A stretch of 64,000 bases of DNA from contig NZ_JAPFQP010000003.1 of NCBI RefSeq assembly GCF_026241225.1, positions 186,001-250,000 of the forward strand, read 5' to 3'. The notes under the pieces are model-generated. The model saw nothing but the letters and a program-made list of their open reading frames with translations, had not been told where the DNA came from and made no database searches. A program made the position numbers and the translations under genes. This DNA comes from Lentiprolixibacter aurantiacus. GTDB taxonomy: Bacteria > Bacteroidota > Bacteroidia > Flavobacteriales > Flavobacteriaceae. Shown here in pieces: positions 8,139 to 16,413 of the stretch (within the stretch, counting starts at the first letter, position 1; the number at the start of each line of letters is the position of its first letter).

Positions 8139-8950
8139 CCTTTCTTCTTAGTTCTCCAGCGCCTCTGTTTATGTTCCTCTTCATAAGCCAGTAGCTCGTT
8201 TTCAGGTATCACTTTGAGGAACGAAGGATGTTGCTCGATAGCATACTCCAGTTTTTCAATTATAGATTCCACACTCTCATTGTCGTAATCAATCTCAAGG
8301 GGTGGCTTGATAACCATATGCTGTAAAATCCCCTTTTTCTTGATAAAAAGCCCTTTCTTATCGAAAGAACGCCGGAAACCATCAATAACCACCGGAACAA
8401 CTACTGGTTTATACTTTTTTATGATATGTGCAGTTCCCTTTCGAAGGGGTTTCCAGGGCGTGGTGGTTCCCTGTGGGAAGGTAATCACCCAGCCATCCTT
8501 CAAGGCAATCCCGATATTGGTAATGTCACTCATTTTCACCTGCCGGTGGACTTCCTGTCCGGCTGCCCTCCAGGTACGTTGTATGCTAATGGAACCTGCG
8601 TAGGCAAGGATTTTGGTAAGCAAGCTCTTTTTCATGGTTTCCGCAGCCGCCACGTAGTACATGTTCAGTTTGGGGCGCCACAGGTATCCGATATTTTTAA
8701 TACTGTCTTCACGGCCGCTTAGACTGGCATTGAACACGTGAAACATGGCCACAACATCTGCAAAATAGGTCTGGTGGTTACTAACAAAAAGTACATTTTC
8801 TGCGGGAAGTTGCCTTATTACCTCAGATCCTTCAATTTCCAGCTTGTTGAATCCCTTGTAGCGCTGGTGGGTGACCATCCCCATAATACGGATCAACCAT
8901 TTTTTCAGGAACAGTATATGGCCAAACGGATTTCTTTTAAATAACCCCAT
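8135..8950 (-). CDS. Lysophospholipid acyltransferase family protein (PlsC-like)
   Basis: Probable 1-acylglycerol-3-phosphate acyltransferase family member acting at the inner face of the membrane in lipid synthesis. About 271 residues from the ATG at 8950. The acyltransferase motifs are recognisable but altered: SNHQTYFADV stands where the family has NHxxxxD, with one extra residue between His and Asp, and FPQGTT stands where FPEGTR is usual. An N-terminal hydrophobic helix (HILFLKKWLIRIMGMV) and a Lys/Arg-rich tail are present. The frame extends to 9010, but that start would overlap the Nudix gene, so 8950 is preferred. The Nudix gene ends 25 bp upstream, probably the same transcript. Confidence 0.78.
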   Translation of the reverse strand: MGLFKRNPFGHILFLKKWLIRIMGMVTHQRYKGFNKLEIEGSEVIRQLPAENVLFVSNHQTYFADVVAMFHVFNASLSGREDSIKNIGYLWRPKLNMYYVAAAETMKKSLLTKILAYAGSISIQRTWRAAGQEVHRQVKMSDITNIGIALKDGWVITFPQGTTTPWKPLRKGTAHIIKKYKPVVVPVVIDGFRRSFDKKGLFIKKKGILQHMVIKPPLEIDYDNESVESIIEKLEYAIEQHPSFLKVIPENELLAYEEEHKQRRWRTKKKG

Positions 8951-8975
8951 AGGGTTCAAAGGTACAAAATAGGGT

Positions 8976-9617
8976 TTATAAGATTTTACGAAACAGTTCG
9001 CGAATCTCACTCAACATCATTGCAGTTGCCCCCCAAACCGTATGCCCGCCCAATGAAAAAGCGGGAACCTCAATATCACGGGCGTAAGAAGTGGTCATCC
9101 GCGTAGAAATAATATTCTGATCATCCAGGAATTCGGTAAGCGGAACTTCTACCAGGTCTTCCACTTCAGAAGCCTGCTTCCTGAATTCAGGCGTTCCCGG
9201 GTAGATACCCAAAAAAGGGTAAACCTCAAAGTTGCTGGGAGGTATAAACAATTGGCTAACCGGGCGTATCACTTCAATTTTAGTGCTCTCCGCCCCTACT
9301 TCCTCCTCAGTTTCACGCAGAGCCGTATCCAGCATACTCCGGTCTCCGGGTTCTTCCCTCCCACCTGGAAATCCCACCTGTCCGGAATGAACCCCGGGAT
9401 ACTTCTTCCTTAGGATTAGGAGGAGTCTGGTCAGATTATCCAGATCCGGATAAAACAATGCCATGACGGCGGCTTTTTTGGGGTTCTTACTCCTCTTCAG
9501 GTAATTTTCCAGCTCCCTGACCCGAACTTCCGGCGCCATTTTATAATGTGCTTCAGCACCCGGTAGAGGCAGATTTTTTATTTTTGCAACCTGTTGTAGA
9601 AATTCTTCGAAATCCAT
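8976..9617 (-). CDS. Nudix hydrolase, CoA-pyrophosphatase type
   Basis: Hydrolyses nucleoside diphosphate-X compounds, by family likeness CoA or related. 213 residues from the ATG at 9617. The Nudix box is complete: GGREEPGDRSMLDTALRETEEEVG fits Gx5Ex7REUxEExGU (about residues 88-111), preceded by the LLLILRKKYPGVHSGQVGFPGG segment typical of CoA pyrophosphatases. The frame is open far upstream (to 9806), but that part is antisense to the cyclophilin gene and lacks homology, so the start at 9617 is chosen. That start codon overlaps the start codon of the divergent cyclophilin gene by two bases. The acyltransferase gene follows 25 bp downstream. Confidence 0.88.
   Translation of the reverse strand: MDFEEFLQQVAKIKNLPLPGAEAHYKMAPEVRVRELENYLKRSKNPKKAAVMALFYPDLDNLTRLLLILRKKYPGVHSGQVGFPGGREEPGDRSMLDTALRETEEEVGAESTKIEVIRPVSQLFIPPSNFEVYPFLGIYPGTPEFRKQASEVEDLVEVPLTEFLDDQNIISTRMTTSYARDIEVPAFSLGGHTVWGATAMMLSEIRELFRKIL
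9579..9586 (+). promoter_or_regulatory. -7 promoter element of the cyclophilin gene
   Basis: TATTTTTG matches TAnnTTTG exactly, 29 bp before the ATG at 9616, inside the coding region of the divergent Nudix gene. No TTG lies 19 bp upstream of it. Confidence 0.45.
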
Positions 9618-10332
9618 GCGTAAAACAATAGCCCTTCTTACAAGTATACTACTTTTTTCAGCTTCCTGCGGAGAAGCCAGTAAGGAAAAGAAAACCCGGG
9701 AAGAAACACCTGCTGTCGTTAAAGGGAACACAGAGAAAGACACGCTGTCCCCGGCCAGTGAAGAAAAGGAAGAGGAACCCTTTGTGCTCACCGAGGAAAA
9801 TGCCATTGATTTCTTTTTCGATTACCAAAAAGGATTAACAGAGAACAAGGTGAAGATCACTACCAGCCTTGGTAGTTTCACGGTGGAGCTTTACGACAAT
9901 GTACCTTACCACAAGGCCAATTTTATCTACCTCACCCGTAAGGGATATTTTGACAATACCATGTTCCATCGGGTGGTAAAAGATTTCATTATCCAGGGCG
10001 GCAATGCAGACAACCTTGAAACTGCAAAAAAACGAAAGGAAATTGGTCGTTATCTCCTGCCTCCCGATACACGCAAAGGATACAAACACCACAGGGGTAC
10101 TATCTCAATGCCAAGTAGTGAAATTGACAACCCACACATGCTGGCTTCACCCTATGAATTTTTTATCGTGGTAACCAAACCCGGGTCCTATCACCTGGAC
10201 GGAGATTATACGCCCTTTGGAAAGGTGATCTCAGGAATGGATGTTGTGGACCTCATCAACCAGCAACCAGTTGACGATGGTGACTGGCCCATGCGAAACA
10301 TTTATATCGAAAAGGCTGAGGTTATTAAGTAA
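9616..10332 (+). CDS. Peptidyl-prolyl cis-trans isomerase, cyclophilin type, lipoprotein
   Basis: Cyclophilin-type foldase predicted to work on periplasmic proteins. 238 residues: lipoprotein signal MRKTIALLTSILLFSASC with Cys18, a charged linker rich in Glu and Lys (20-75), and the isomerase domain from about 76. The domain shows the cyclophilin core VKITTSLGSFTVELYDNVPYHKANFIYL, then FHRVVKDFIIQGG (active-site Arg in the FHR motif), and LDGDYTPFGKVISGMDVVDLI near the C-terminus. Its start codon shares two bases with that of the divergent Nudix gene. Whether it is truly active is not visible; the FHRV and TPFGKV motifs are intact. Confidence 0.92.
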   Translation: MRKTIALLTSILLFSASCGEASKEKKTREETPAVVKGNTEKDTLSPASEEKEEEPFVLTEENAIDFFFDYQKGLTENKVKITTSLGSFTVELYDNVPYHKANFIYLTRKGYFDNTMFHRVVKDFIIQGGNADNLETAKKRKEIGRYLLPPDTRKGYKHHRGTISMPSSEIDNPHMLASPYEFFIVVTKPGSYHLDGDYTPFGKVISGMDVVDLINQQPVDDGDWPMRNIYIEKAEVIK

Positions 10333-10342
10333 AATGGAAAGC

Positions 10343-10951
10343 TCAGTTTTTGGGATAGATGCTGGGCAACGCTATTTTAAAGCGAACCGCCAGTAAGCGG
10401 ATCCCTATGACAATAACAAGTCCGGCCATATAGGCATAGGCATCGGCAATGGGAAGTTCCCTGAGCAGAAAATATGAGAAACCCCCAAGTATACAAGCCG
10501 TAGCATAGATTTCCTTCCTGAAGATTACCGGGATCTCATTGCACAAGGTGTCCCGGATCACACCGCCAAAAGAAGCCGTCATTGTTCCCAGGGCTACACA
10601 CATTATAGGCGTTAAGCCAGCTGACAATCCTTTTTCTATACCAACCATAGTGTAAAGGCCAATCCCAAGCGTATCAAATAGGAAAAGTGATCTTCTGAAA
10701 TACTTGAGTTTGCTCTGAAATATTATAGCAAAGATTACGGTGGCAATGATGGTAATGGCATATACCGATTGCTGCATCCAGATAACAGGTGTGTTTCCAA
10801 TAAGCATATCTCTGAGGCTTCCCCCACCAACTGCAGTTACAAAAGCAACAATAAAAACCCCAAAGACATCCAGCCTTTTTTCCATAGCCACCAAAACACC
10901 GGAAATCGCAAATGCTATGGTTCCCAGGATGTCAAGCGTAAAATAAAACAT
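10343..10951 (-). CDS. Trimeric intracellular cation (TRIC) channel family protein
   Basis: 202-residue membrane protein with about seven helices, of the bacterial TRIC channel family (formerly UPF0126/YicG). The two repeated halves are visible: GTIAFAISGVLVAMEKRLDVFGV with VTAVGGGSLRDMLIG in the first, and GTMTASFGGVIRDTLCNEIPVIFRKEIYA in the second, each with the conserved Gly-Gly-x-x-Arg-Asp loop. The family conducts monovalent cations; physiological function in bacteria is poorly known. It is convergent with the cyclophilin gene (10 bp between stops). Confidence 0.93.
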   Translation of the reverse strand: MFYFTLDILGTIAFAISGVLVAMEKRLDVFGVFIVAFVTAVGGGSLRDMLIGNTPVIWMQQSVYAITIIATVIFAIIFQSKLKYFRRSLFLFDTLGIGLYTMVGIEKGLSAGLTPIMCVALGTMTASFGGVIRDTLCNEIPVIFRKEIYATACILGGFSYFLLRELPIADAYAYMAGLVIVIGIRLLAVRFKIALPSIYPKN

Positions 10952-11405
10952 GCTTGAAAAATTTTCTCATGTTTAGCGAAAGTAATGCAAATCCTATTTG
11001 GGAATCACCTTGAATTGCATTTTTTATAGCTTGGAAAAGACTTCTTTCATGCACAATAGTAGTTTTACAGCAAACATTTTGTATTCGTGAACAACATCAT
11101 CAGATATATGTTCAGCGCGGTCTTAAAAATCCCAATCCCACCTTGCTTTTCCAAAATTTCCCCAGTAATTTTATAGGTGATGCTTTTTCATACGCACCCG
11201 TCTTTAATTACATCTACAACTTATTTTCAAGGCATGAGGAAAATACTGATCTTCATATTTCCCATCCTTGATCTGTTCCCTCCCAATGGGCCCGTACTTC
11301 CTGATAATTTATCATCCGGATTGAATCTCGAAGGACTGCAAAACGCCTCGCTAATGGCTTCGAAGCGCGAGGAACCAAAAACAATCTTAGAAAGAATATA
11401 GACCT
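10952..11405. other. Intergenic region upstream of treT, with nested palindromes
   Basis: 454 bp without a convincing gene. A 74-codon frame (11177-11401) could encode a short protein, but its composition and the lack of recognisable features make that doubtful. AATGCAA (10986-) and TTGCATT (11015-) form a loose inverted repeat. At 11346-11372 CCTCGC ... GCGAGG encloses the 10-bp perfect palindrome GCTTCGAAGC (11357-11366), 34 bp before the treT start, a possible operator or leader hairpin. No TAnnTTTG match stands out. Confidence 0.4.
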
Positions 11406-12866
11406 ATGAAAAAAATAATCGTAAAACCAGGAGCCAAACTTGATGATTACAAGGCCTACGGAACTTTATACAACCTGGTTAACCAGTTCCTGGAGGATGT
11501 GGCAGAATTTCCGGACAAACTCAGAGGAAAGACCATATGGATGATCAATTCCACCGCGATTGGAGGTGGTGTTGCAGAAATGCTTCCCAGTCAAATGCGT
11601 ATTATCCGTACCCTGGGAATTAATATTGAATGGCTCGTCATCGAGGCCAGGGATGAAGCCTTCTTTAACCTTACAAAAAGGATCCATAATGCCATACACG
11701 GGAGCGGGAAACCCAATTTTACAGAAGACGACCGGGAAGTATACGAAAGGGTAAATGCCCGGAACCTTGAAAAAGCACTGGAATATATTGAAGATGGGGA
11801 TCTGGTGGTGATCCACGATCCGCAACCCATGCCTTTAGGCGGCATGATCCGGAAACATAAAAAGGTTAAGCTCGTATGGCGCTGCCATATTGGCCTGGAG
11901 ACTGAAAATGAAGTTACCCGGGCGGTCTGGGATTTTCTTTCGCCCTATTTTGCAGATTACGACCGCTTTGTTTACAGCCTTGCATCCTATGTGCCTGAAA
12001 TCCTCAAGGACAAGACCGCCATTATTCCTCCTGCCATCGACCCTTTAAGTCATAAGAACAGGATGCTCTGGATGTCTAAATGCCTGGGGATACTACAGCA
12101 ATCCGGCATCATCAGGGAACAATTGCCTGTGCTTTATCCCAACTATAAACATAAGGTGCGTCGGGTAATGCCAGATGGCAGTTTCGATACGGTTAACCAC
12201 GATAGCGAACTGGACATCATCTTCCATCCCACCGTACTGCAAATTTCCCGTTGGGACAGGCTAAAGGGCTTTAAGGAACTTATGGAAGCCTTCATTCTGA
12301 TGAAAAGGGATAATGAAAAGAAAACAGACAAAAGCAGTTTGGTATACCGAAGAATAAGGCATTGTAGGCTCACCCTGGGAGGACCGGATCCCGCGTTCGT
12401 CTCAGACGACCCCGAAGGCATGGAGGTACTGAATGAATTAATTGAACAGTACAAGGCTTTGTCTGTAGACCTGCAAAGGGCCATTGCCCTGTTGTTACTG
12501 CCTCTGGACAATCCCAAGGAAAATGCGCTCATTGTAAACGCCTTGCAACGCAGTGCCACTATAGTTGTACAGAACTCCATTCAGGAAGGCTTTGGGTTAA
12601 CGGCCACTGAAGCCATGTGGAAACAACGTCCGGTCCTGGTGTCGGGAGCAGCCGGATTAAGGGCCCAGGTGCAGCACGATATCAATGGCAGGATCAATCC
12701 GGATCCGACAAATATTGCCCAGCTTGCAAAATGCCTGGAAGAAATGCTAAGTAATCCTAAAGAGCGTGATAAGTGGGGCTTTAACGGACAGGTCCGTGTG
12801 ATCAATAACTTTACCCTGTTCAGTCAGATTAAAGCCTGGTTAAGCCATTTAAGTTCGCTGGAATAA
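11406..12866 (+). CDS. treT: Trehalose synthase, glycosyltransferring type (GT4)
   Basis: TreT joins a nucleotide-activated glucose and free glucose into trehalose (family knowledge). 486 residues, GT-B fold. The N-terminal half contains the TreT pattern INSTAIGGGVAEMLPSQMRIIRTLGINIEWLVIE and later VVIHDPQPMPLGGMI; the middle has VWRCHIGLETENEV. The C-terminal nucleotide-sugar domain carries the E-x7-E motif in QEGFGLTATEAMWK (about residues 392-405). Identification rests on these motifs. The CIA30-like gene follows one base after the stop. Together with glgE at the left edge the gene suggests a trehalose-linked alpha-glucan route, although trehalose-to-maltose conversion is not encoded in this window. 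Confidence 0.85.
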   Translation: MKKIIVKPGAKLDDYKAYGTLYNLVNQFLEDVAEFPDKLRGKTIWMINSTAIGGGVAEMLPSQMRIIRTLGINIEWLVIEARDEAFFNLTKRIHNAIHGSGKPNFTEDDREVYERVNARNLEKALEYIEDGDLVVIHDPQPMPLGGMIRKHKKVKLVWRCHIGLETENEVTRAVWDFLSPYFADYDRFVYSLASYVPEILKDKTAIIPPAIDPLSHKNRMLWMSKCLGILQQSGIIREQLPVLYPNYKHKVRRVMPDGSFDTVNHDSELDIIFHPTVLQISRWDRLKGFKELMEAFILMKRDNEKKTDKSSLVYRRIRHCRLTLGGPDPAFVSDDPEGMEVLNELIEQYKALSVDLQRAIALLLLPLDNPKENALIVNALQRSATIVVQNSIQEGFGLTATEAMWKQRPVLVSGAAGLRAQVQHDINGRINPDPTNIAQLAKCLEEMLSNPKERDKWGFNGQVRVINNFTLFSQIKAWLSHLSSLE

Positions 12867-12867
12867 G

Positions 12868-13419
12868 ATGCTGCTTTCACTTTTTAAATCAATAACAATT
12901 CTATTAGCTGGTATTAGCATGAGTACACTAACCCTATACGATTTTAATAAAACGAGCAACATTGCCGACTGGTTGGTGGTGAATGATGGTGTTATGGGAG
13001 GGCTTTCTAGGGGAACCATGGAACTTAGTACTGATGGCCATGGTGTATTCCGCGGTAAATTGAGCTTGGAAAACAATGGGGGATTTAGTTCCATTCGGCA
13101 TTCCTTTTCAACCAAAAAGGTGTCTGATTTTGACCATATTAGGCTGAAGGTAAAGGGAGATGGAAAAAGGTATCAGTTACGGATCAAGTCCAGGAGATCT
13201 CAGTATTATTCATACGTGGCCTACTTTGAAACCAATGGCGAGTGGGAAACCATTAGCGTTCCAATTCGGGAAATGTATCCTGTTTTCCGCGGAAATCGGC
13301 TCAATCAGCCTAATTATGAAGGTGTCCAGATAGAGGAAATCGGAATCCTGATCGCAAATAAAAAAGCTGAAGCATTTCGGCTTGAGATAGACTCCATTTA
13401 CTTGCAGGCTTTAAAATAA
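12868..13419 (+). CDS. CIA30-family (NADH:ubiquinone oxidoreductase intermediate-associated) protein
   Basis: 183 residues. The family resembles a carbohydrate-binding jelly-roll domain found in CIA30/NDUFAF1-like proteins; bacterial members are of unknown role. The core begins LYDFNKTSNIADWLVVNDGVMGGLSRG (about 23-50), a strong CIA30 opening, and goes on with GGFSSIRHSF, HIRLKVKGDGKRYQLRIKS and YEGVQIEEIGILIANKKAEAFRLEIDSI near the C-terminus. The short hydrophobic N-terminus (MLLSLFKSITILLAGISM) may be a signal anchor. One base separates it from treT, so the two are cotranscribed. Confidence 0.88.
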   Translation: MLLSLFKSITILLAGISMSTLTLYDFNKTSNIADWLVVNDGVMGGLSRGTMELSTDGHGVFRGKLSLENNGGFSSIRHSFSTKKVSDFDHIRLKVKGDGKRYQLRIKSRRSQYYSYVAYFETNGEWETISVPIREMYPVFRGNRLNQPNYEGVQIEEIGILIANKKAEAFRLEIDSIYLQALK

Positions 13420-13708
13420 CAACTAAAACATAGGATTGCCCCAGTATTCCCATATCTGTCAAGGCTATTACTGCAATCCCATGCTATTGCACGGGAATCA
13501 TTTAGGATAAATCAGGATCGCCATAGAAATACCCTGATGTCACTGAACCACAATACCATTTGAGTGGCGAATATTCCCGGACAGCCTATTAATTAATTGG
13601 TCGATTTGAAATAAATCATTTTTTTTCAGAAAGTTACAATTCCCGATTGGCAAGAATTCACCATAGTACTTGACGATAAGGATTCCGATTTAATACAACC
13701 TTCCTATC

Positions 13709-15439
13709 ATGAAACAGAAAAAGACACTGGGCTGGGCCGGCCTGTTGATCATCGCAGTAATCATCCTCCTTATACTTCCGGAACAAAGCAGGGAATTGCC
13801 AAAAAAGGACAAAGCTTCCATTGGCGCTATTAAATGCACTGTAGCTAAATTTCTACTAGACCCTGTAGACAACAGCAAACAAATTGCCCCTTTGTTTGAC
13901 AACCTGGGTTCCTATTCTTTTCCTGTAAGCACAGAGAACCAGAGGTCCCAGGCATTTTTTGATCAGGGTATGCGTCTTACCTTTGCATTTAACCATGCCG
14001 AAGCACATCGTTCTTTTATGGAAGCCGCAAGGTTAGATCCTGAAAACGCCATGGCATATTGGGGCCAGGCCTATGCCCTTGGGCCCAACATCAACGATCC
14101 CTTACCTACCCAGGATAGAAAAGAAGCCGCATGGGAAGCCTTACAAACTGCCAACCAGCATCTAAAAGGAACTACCCCTCTGGAAAAATCCCTCATAAAG
14201 GCATTGAATGCCAGATACAGCAATAACTGGGAAACAGATCCGGCGGTACTCAATGAATCCTACCTTAAGGAAATGCAAGAAGTTAGCAAGGCTTTTCCAG
14301 AAAATGCAGATGCATTAACGCTTTACGCAGCAGCAGCCATGAATACTATGCCATGGAATTACTGGGATGGGGATGGCAATCCCATGCCCAATACTCAGAA
14401 GTCCAAGGCTGCGCTTGAAAAGGCCATTTACATCAATCCTGAGCATCCGGGTGCCCACCATTACTACATCCACATGGTAGAACTACCCAAGCCAGATCTG
14501 GGGGTTGCCAGTGCAGAGGCCCTGGAAGACCTGATGCCCGGAGCAGGCCACCTGGTGCATATGCCCTCTCATATTTACATCAGGGTTGGGCGCTATAAAG
14601 ACGCCGTTGAAGTAAACCACAAGGCCATAGCGGCAGACGAAGACTATATTTCGCAATGTTTTTCCCAGGGAATGTATCCTTTAGGTTATTACCCGCATAA
14701 TATCCATTTTCTGTGGTCTGCATCAAGCCTCATAGGTGAAAGCAATACGGCTATCGCCGCAGCCAAGAAAACCGCAGAAAAAGTTCCACAGGGGGAAATG
14801 GCAGAACTGACCTTCCTGCAGGATTTTGCTTCCACTCCATTACTGGCTTATGTGCGCTTTGGAAAATGGAATGATATCCTCACCTACCCGCAACCCTCCT
14901 CAGACATTGTTCATCTTAACCTGATGCGCCACTATGCAAGGGGACTTGCTTTTGTCAGGAAAAACAATGCGAAGGAAGCCCGGGAAGAGCTCGCCGCTAT
15001 TAAAACAATTTTGGAAGATCCCGAAACCGCTAATATCGTAGCCACTGCCCAAAATTCGTCAGACCGGATCGCAAGGGTTGCTTATGAAGTGGTGGCCGGA
15101 GAACTGGCACAACTGGAGGGAGATAATAAGAAAGCCATTGAACATTTGGAAAAAGCCGTGTCTACAGAAGATGGCCTTACTTATACCGAGCCATCTGCCT
15201 GGCACGTGCCGCCTAGACAAAACCTGGGGGCCATTCTAATGGACCAGGGCAATTATGAAGATGCCGAAACGGTTTACAGGGAAGATTTAAAGAAACTACG
15301 CCAGAACGGCTGGTCACTTTATGGTTTGTCAAAGGCACTGGCAGCCCAGGGAAAAACTACAGAGGCGCAGGCTATTCAAAAGGAGTTTGAGAAGGTATGG
15401 CAATACGCCGATATAGACATTGATCGGTCTGCTTTCTAG
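13709..15439 (+). CDS. Envelope protein with tetratricopeptide repeats
   Basis: 576 residues. The N-terminus has a hydrophobic anchor (residues 9-24, WAGLLIIAVIILLILP) after a Lys-rich start, which would leave the rest outside the membrane. Helical TPR-like units start around residue 88 (QAFFDQGMRLTFAFNHAEAHRSFMEAARLDPENAMAYWGQAYALG) and recur near 470-570 (AIEHLEKAVS, YEDAETVYREDLKKL, LYGLSKALAAQGKTTEAQAIQ). The central part (PEHPGAHHYYIHMVE, GHLVHMPSHIYIRVGRYKDAVEVNHKAIAAD) is conserved in related uncharacterised TPR proteins and has many His residues. No catalytic function can be stated. Confidence 0.85.
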   Translation: MKQKKTLGWAGLLIIAVIILLILPEQSRELPKKDKASIGAIKCTVAKFLLDPVDNSKQIAPLFDNLGSYSFPVSTENQRSQAFFDQGMRLTFAFNHAEAHRSFMEAARLDPENAMAYWGQAYALGPNINDPLPTQDRKEAAWEALQTANQHLKGTTPLEKSLIKALNARYSNNWETDPAVLNESYLKEMQEVSKAFPENADALTLYAAAAMNTMPWNYWDGDGNPMPNTQKSKAALEKAIYINPEHPGAHHYYIHMVELPKPDLGVASAEALEDLMPGAGHLVHMPSHIYIRVGRYKDAVEVNHKAIAADEDYISQCFSQGMYPLGYYPHNIHFLWSASSLIGESNTAIAAAKKTAEKVPQGEMAELTFLQDFASTPLLAYVRFGKWNDILTYPQPSSDIVHLNLMRHYARGLAFVRKNNAKEAREELAAIKTILEDPETANIVATAQNSSDRIARVAYEVVAGELAQLEGDNKKAIEHLEKAVSTEDGLTYTEPSAWHVPPRQNLGAILMDQGNYEDAETVYREDLKKLRQNGWSLYGLSKALAAQGKTTEAQAIQKEFEKVWQYADIDIDRSAF

Positions 15440-15452
15440 TTGCCCCTTGCGG

Positions 15453-16400
15453 CTAAATCTTCATATTTGCAGCTGCATTTCGGGCAGCTTCAAATTCATT
15501 GACCAGGTTCTCCACTATTTGGGAGGCCGGAAGTATGTCATGAATTAAGGAAGCGACCTGTCCAATCTCGAGTTCACCCTCTTCCATGTCCCCTTCAAAC
15601 ATGCCTTTTTTTGCCCGTGCACGACCGAGAAGAGCTTTAAGCTCATCAATCCCGGCCCCTTGCTCATAGGCGGTTTGTATGTCCTGGTAAAACTTATTCT
15701 TAAGCAATCGAACCGGCGCGAGCTCTTTAAGGGTTAGCTGGGTATCGCCCTCCCCGGCCTCAACAACCAATTGTTTAAAACTATTATGAGATGAAGCTTC
15801 ATGACTGGCCACAAAACGGGAACCTATCTGAACCCCATCCGCACCAAGGACCATGGCAGCGAGCATTGCGGCTCCTGTACCTATTCCTCCGGCAGCAATG
15901 AGCGGTACGGTAATATGCTCCTTCACCGAGGGGATCAGGGTAAGCGTTGTAGTCTCATTGCGACCGTTATGACCTCCGGCTTCAAACCCTTCGGCAACAA
16001 TGGCATCTACCCCGGCCTCTTCCGCCTTTTTGGCAAATTTGACACTGCTCACCACATGGACTACAGTAATGCCTTGTTCCTTGAGGTGAGCCGTCCATGT
16101 CCTGGGATTACCGGCAGAAGTAAAAACAATCTTCACCCCCAGTTCAACGATAATTTCCATCAATTGCTCAATATCCGGATAGAGCATGGGTATATTGACA
16201 CCAAATGGCTTGTCCGTTGCCTGCTGGCATTTCTGAATATGTTCCCTCAATACCTGAGGGTACATACTACCCGCACCGATAAGTCCGAGGCCACCGGCAT
16301 TCGAAACGGCAGAGGCCAGTCGCCAGCCGCTTGCCCATATCATACCGGCCTGGATAATGGGGTATTCAATCCCAAAAAGGGAGGTGATTCTGTTTTGCAT
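15453..16400 (-). CDS. Nitronate monooxygenase / enoyl-ACP-reductase-II-like flavoprotein
   Basis: 315-residue FMN-dependent TIM barrel of the 2-nitropropane dioxygenase / FabK-like family. The opening RITSLFGIEYPIIQAGMIWAS...LASAVSNAGGLGLIGAG is diagnostic, followed by HVVSSVKFAKKAEEAGVDAIVAEGFEAGGHNG and the FMN-phosphate-binding PLIAAGGIGTGAAMLAAMVLGADGVQIGSRF. The active-site His in EAGGHNG is present. The in vivo reaction could be nitronate oxidation or enoyl reduction; the sequence does not decide. The gene lies 13 bp downstream of mnmA on the same strand, so they form one transcript. Convergent with the TPR gene. Confidence 0.88.
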   Translation of the reverse strand: MQNRITSLFGIEYPIIQAGMIWASGWRLASAVSNAGGLGLIGAGSMYPQVLREHIQKCQQATDKPFGVNIPMLYPDIEQLMEIIVELGVKIVFTSAGNPRTWTAHLKEQGITVVHVVSSVKFAKKAEEAGVDAIVAEGFEAGGHNGRNETTTLTLIPSVKEHITVPLIAAGGIGTGAAMLAAMVLGADGVQIGSRFVASHEASSHNSFKQLVVEAGEGDTQLTLKELAPVRLLKNKFYQDIQTAYEQGAGIDELKALLGRARAKKGMFEGDMEEGELEIGQVASLIHDILPASQIVENLVNEFEAARNAAANMKI

Positions 16401-16413
16401 AGATCCTATATTT

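Noticed and set aside
11177-11401. Small frame of 74 codons before treT
   Set aside because: No signal peptide, no recognisable family, no promoter. Kept only as a remark on the intergenic region.
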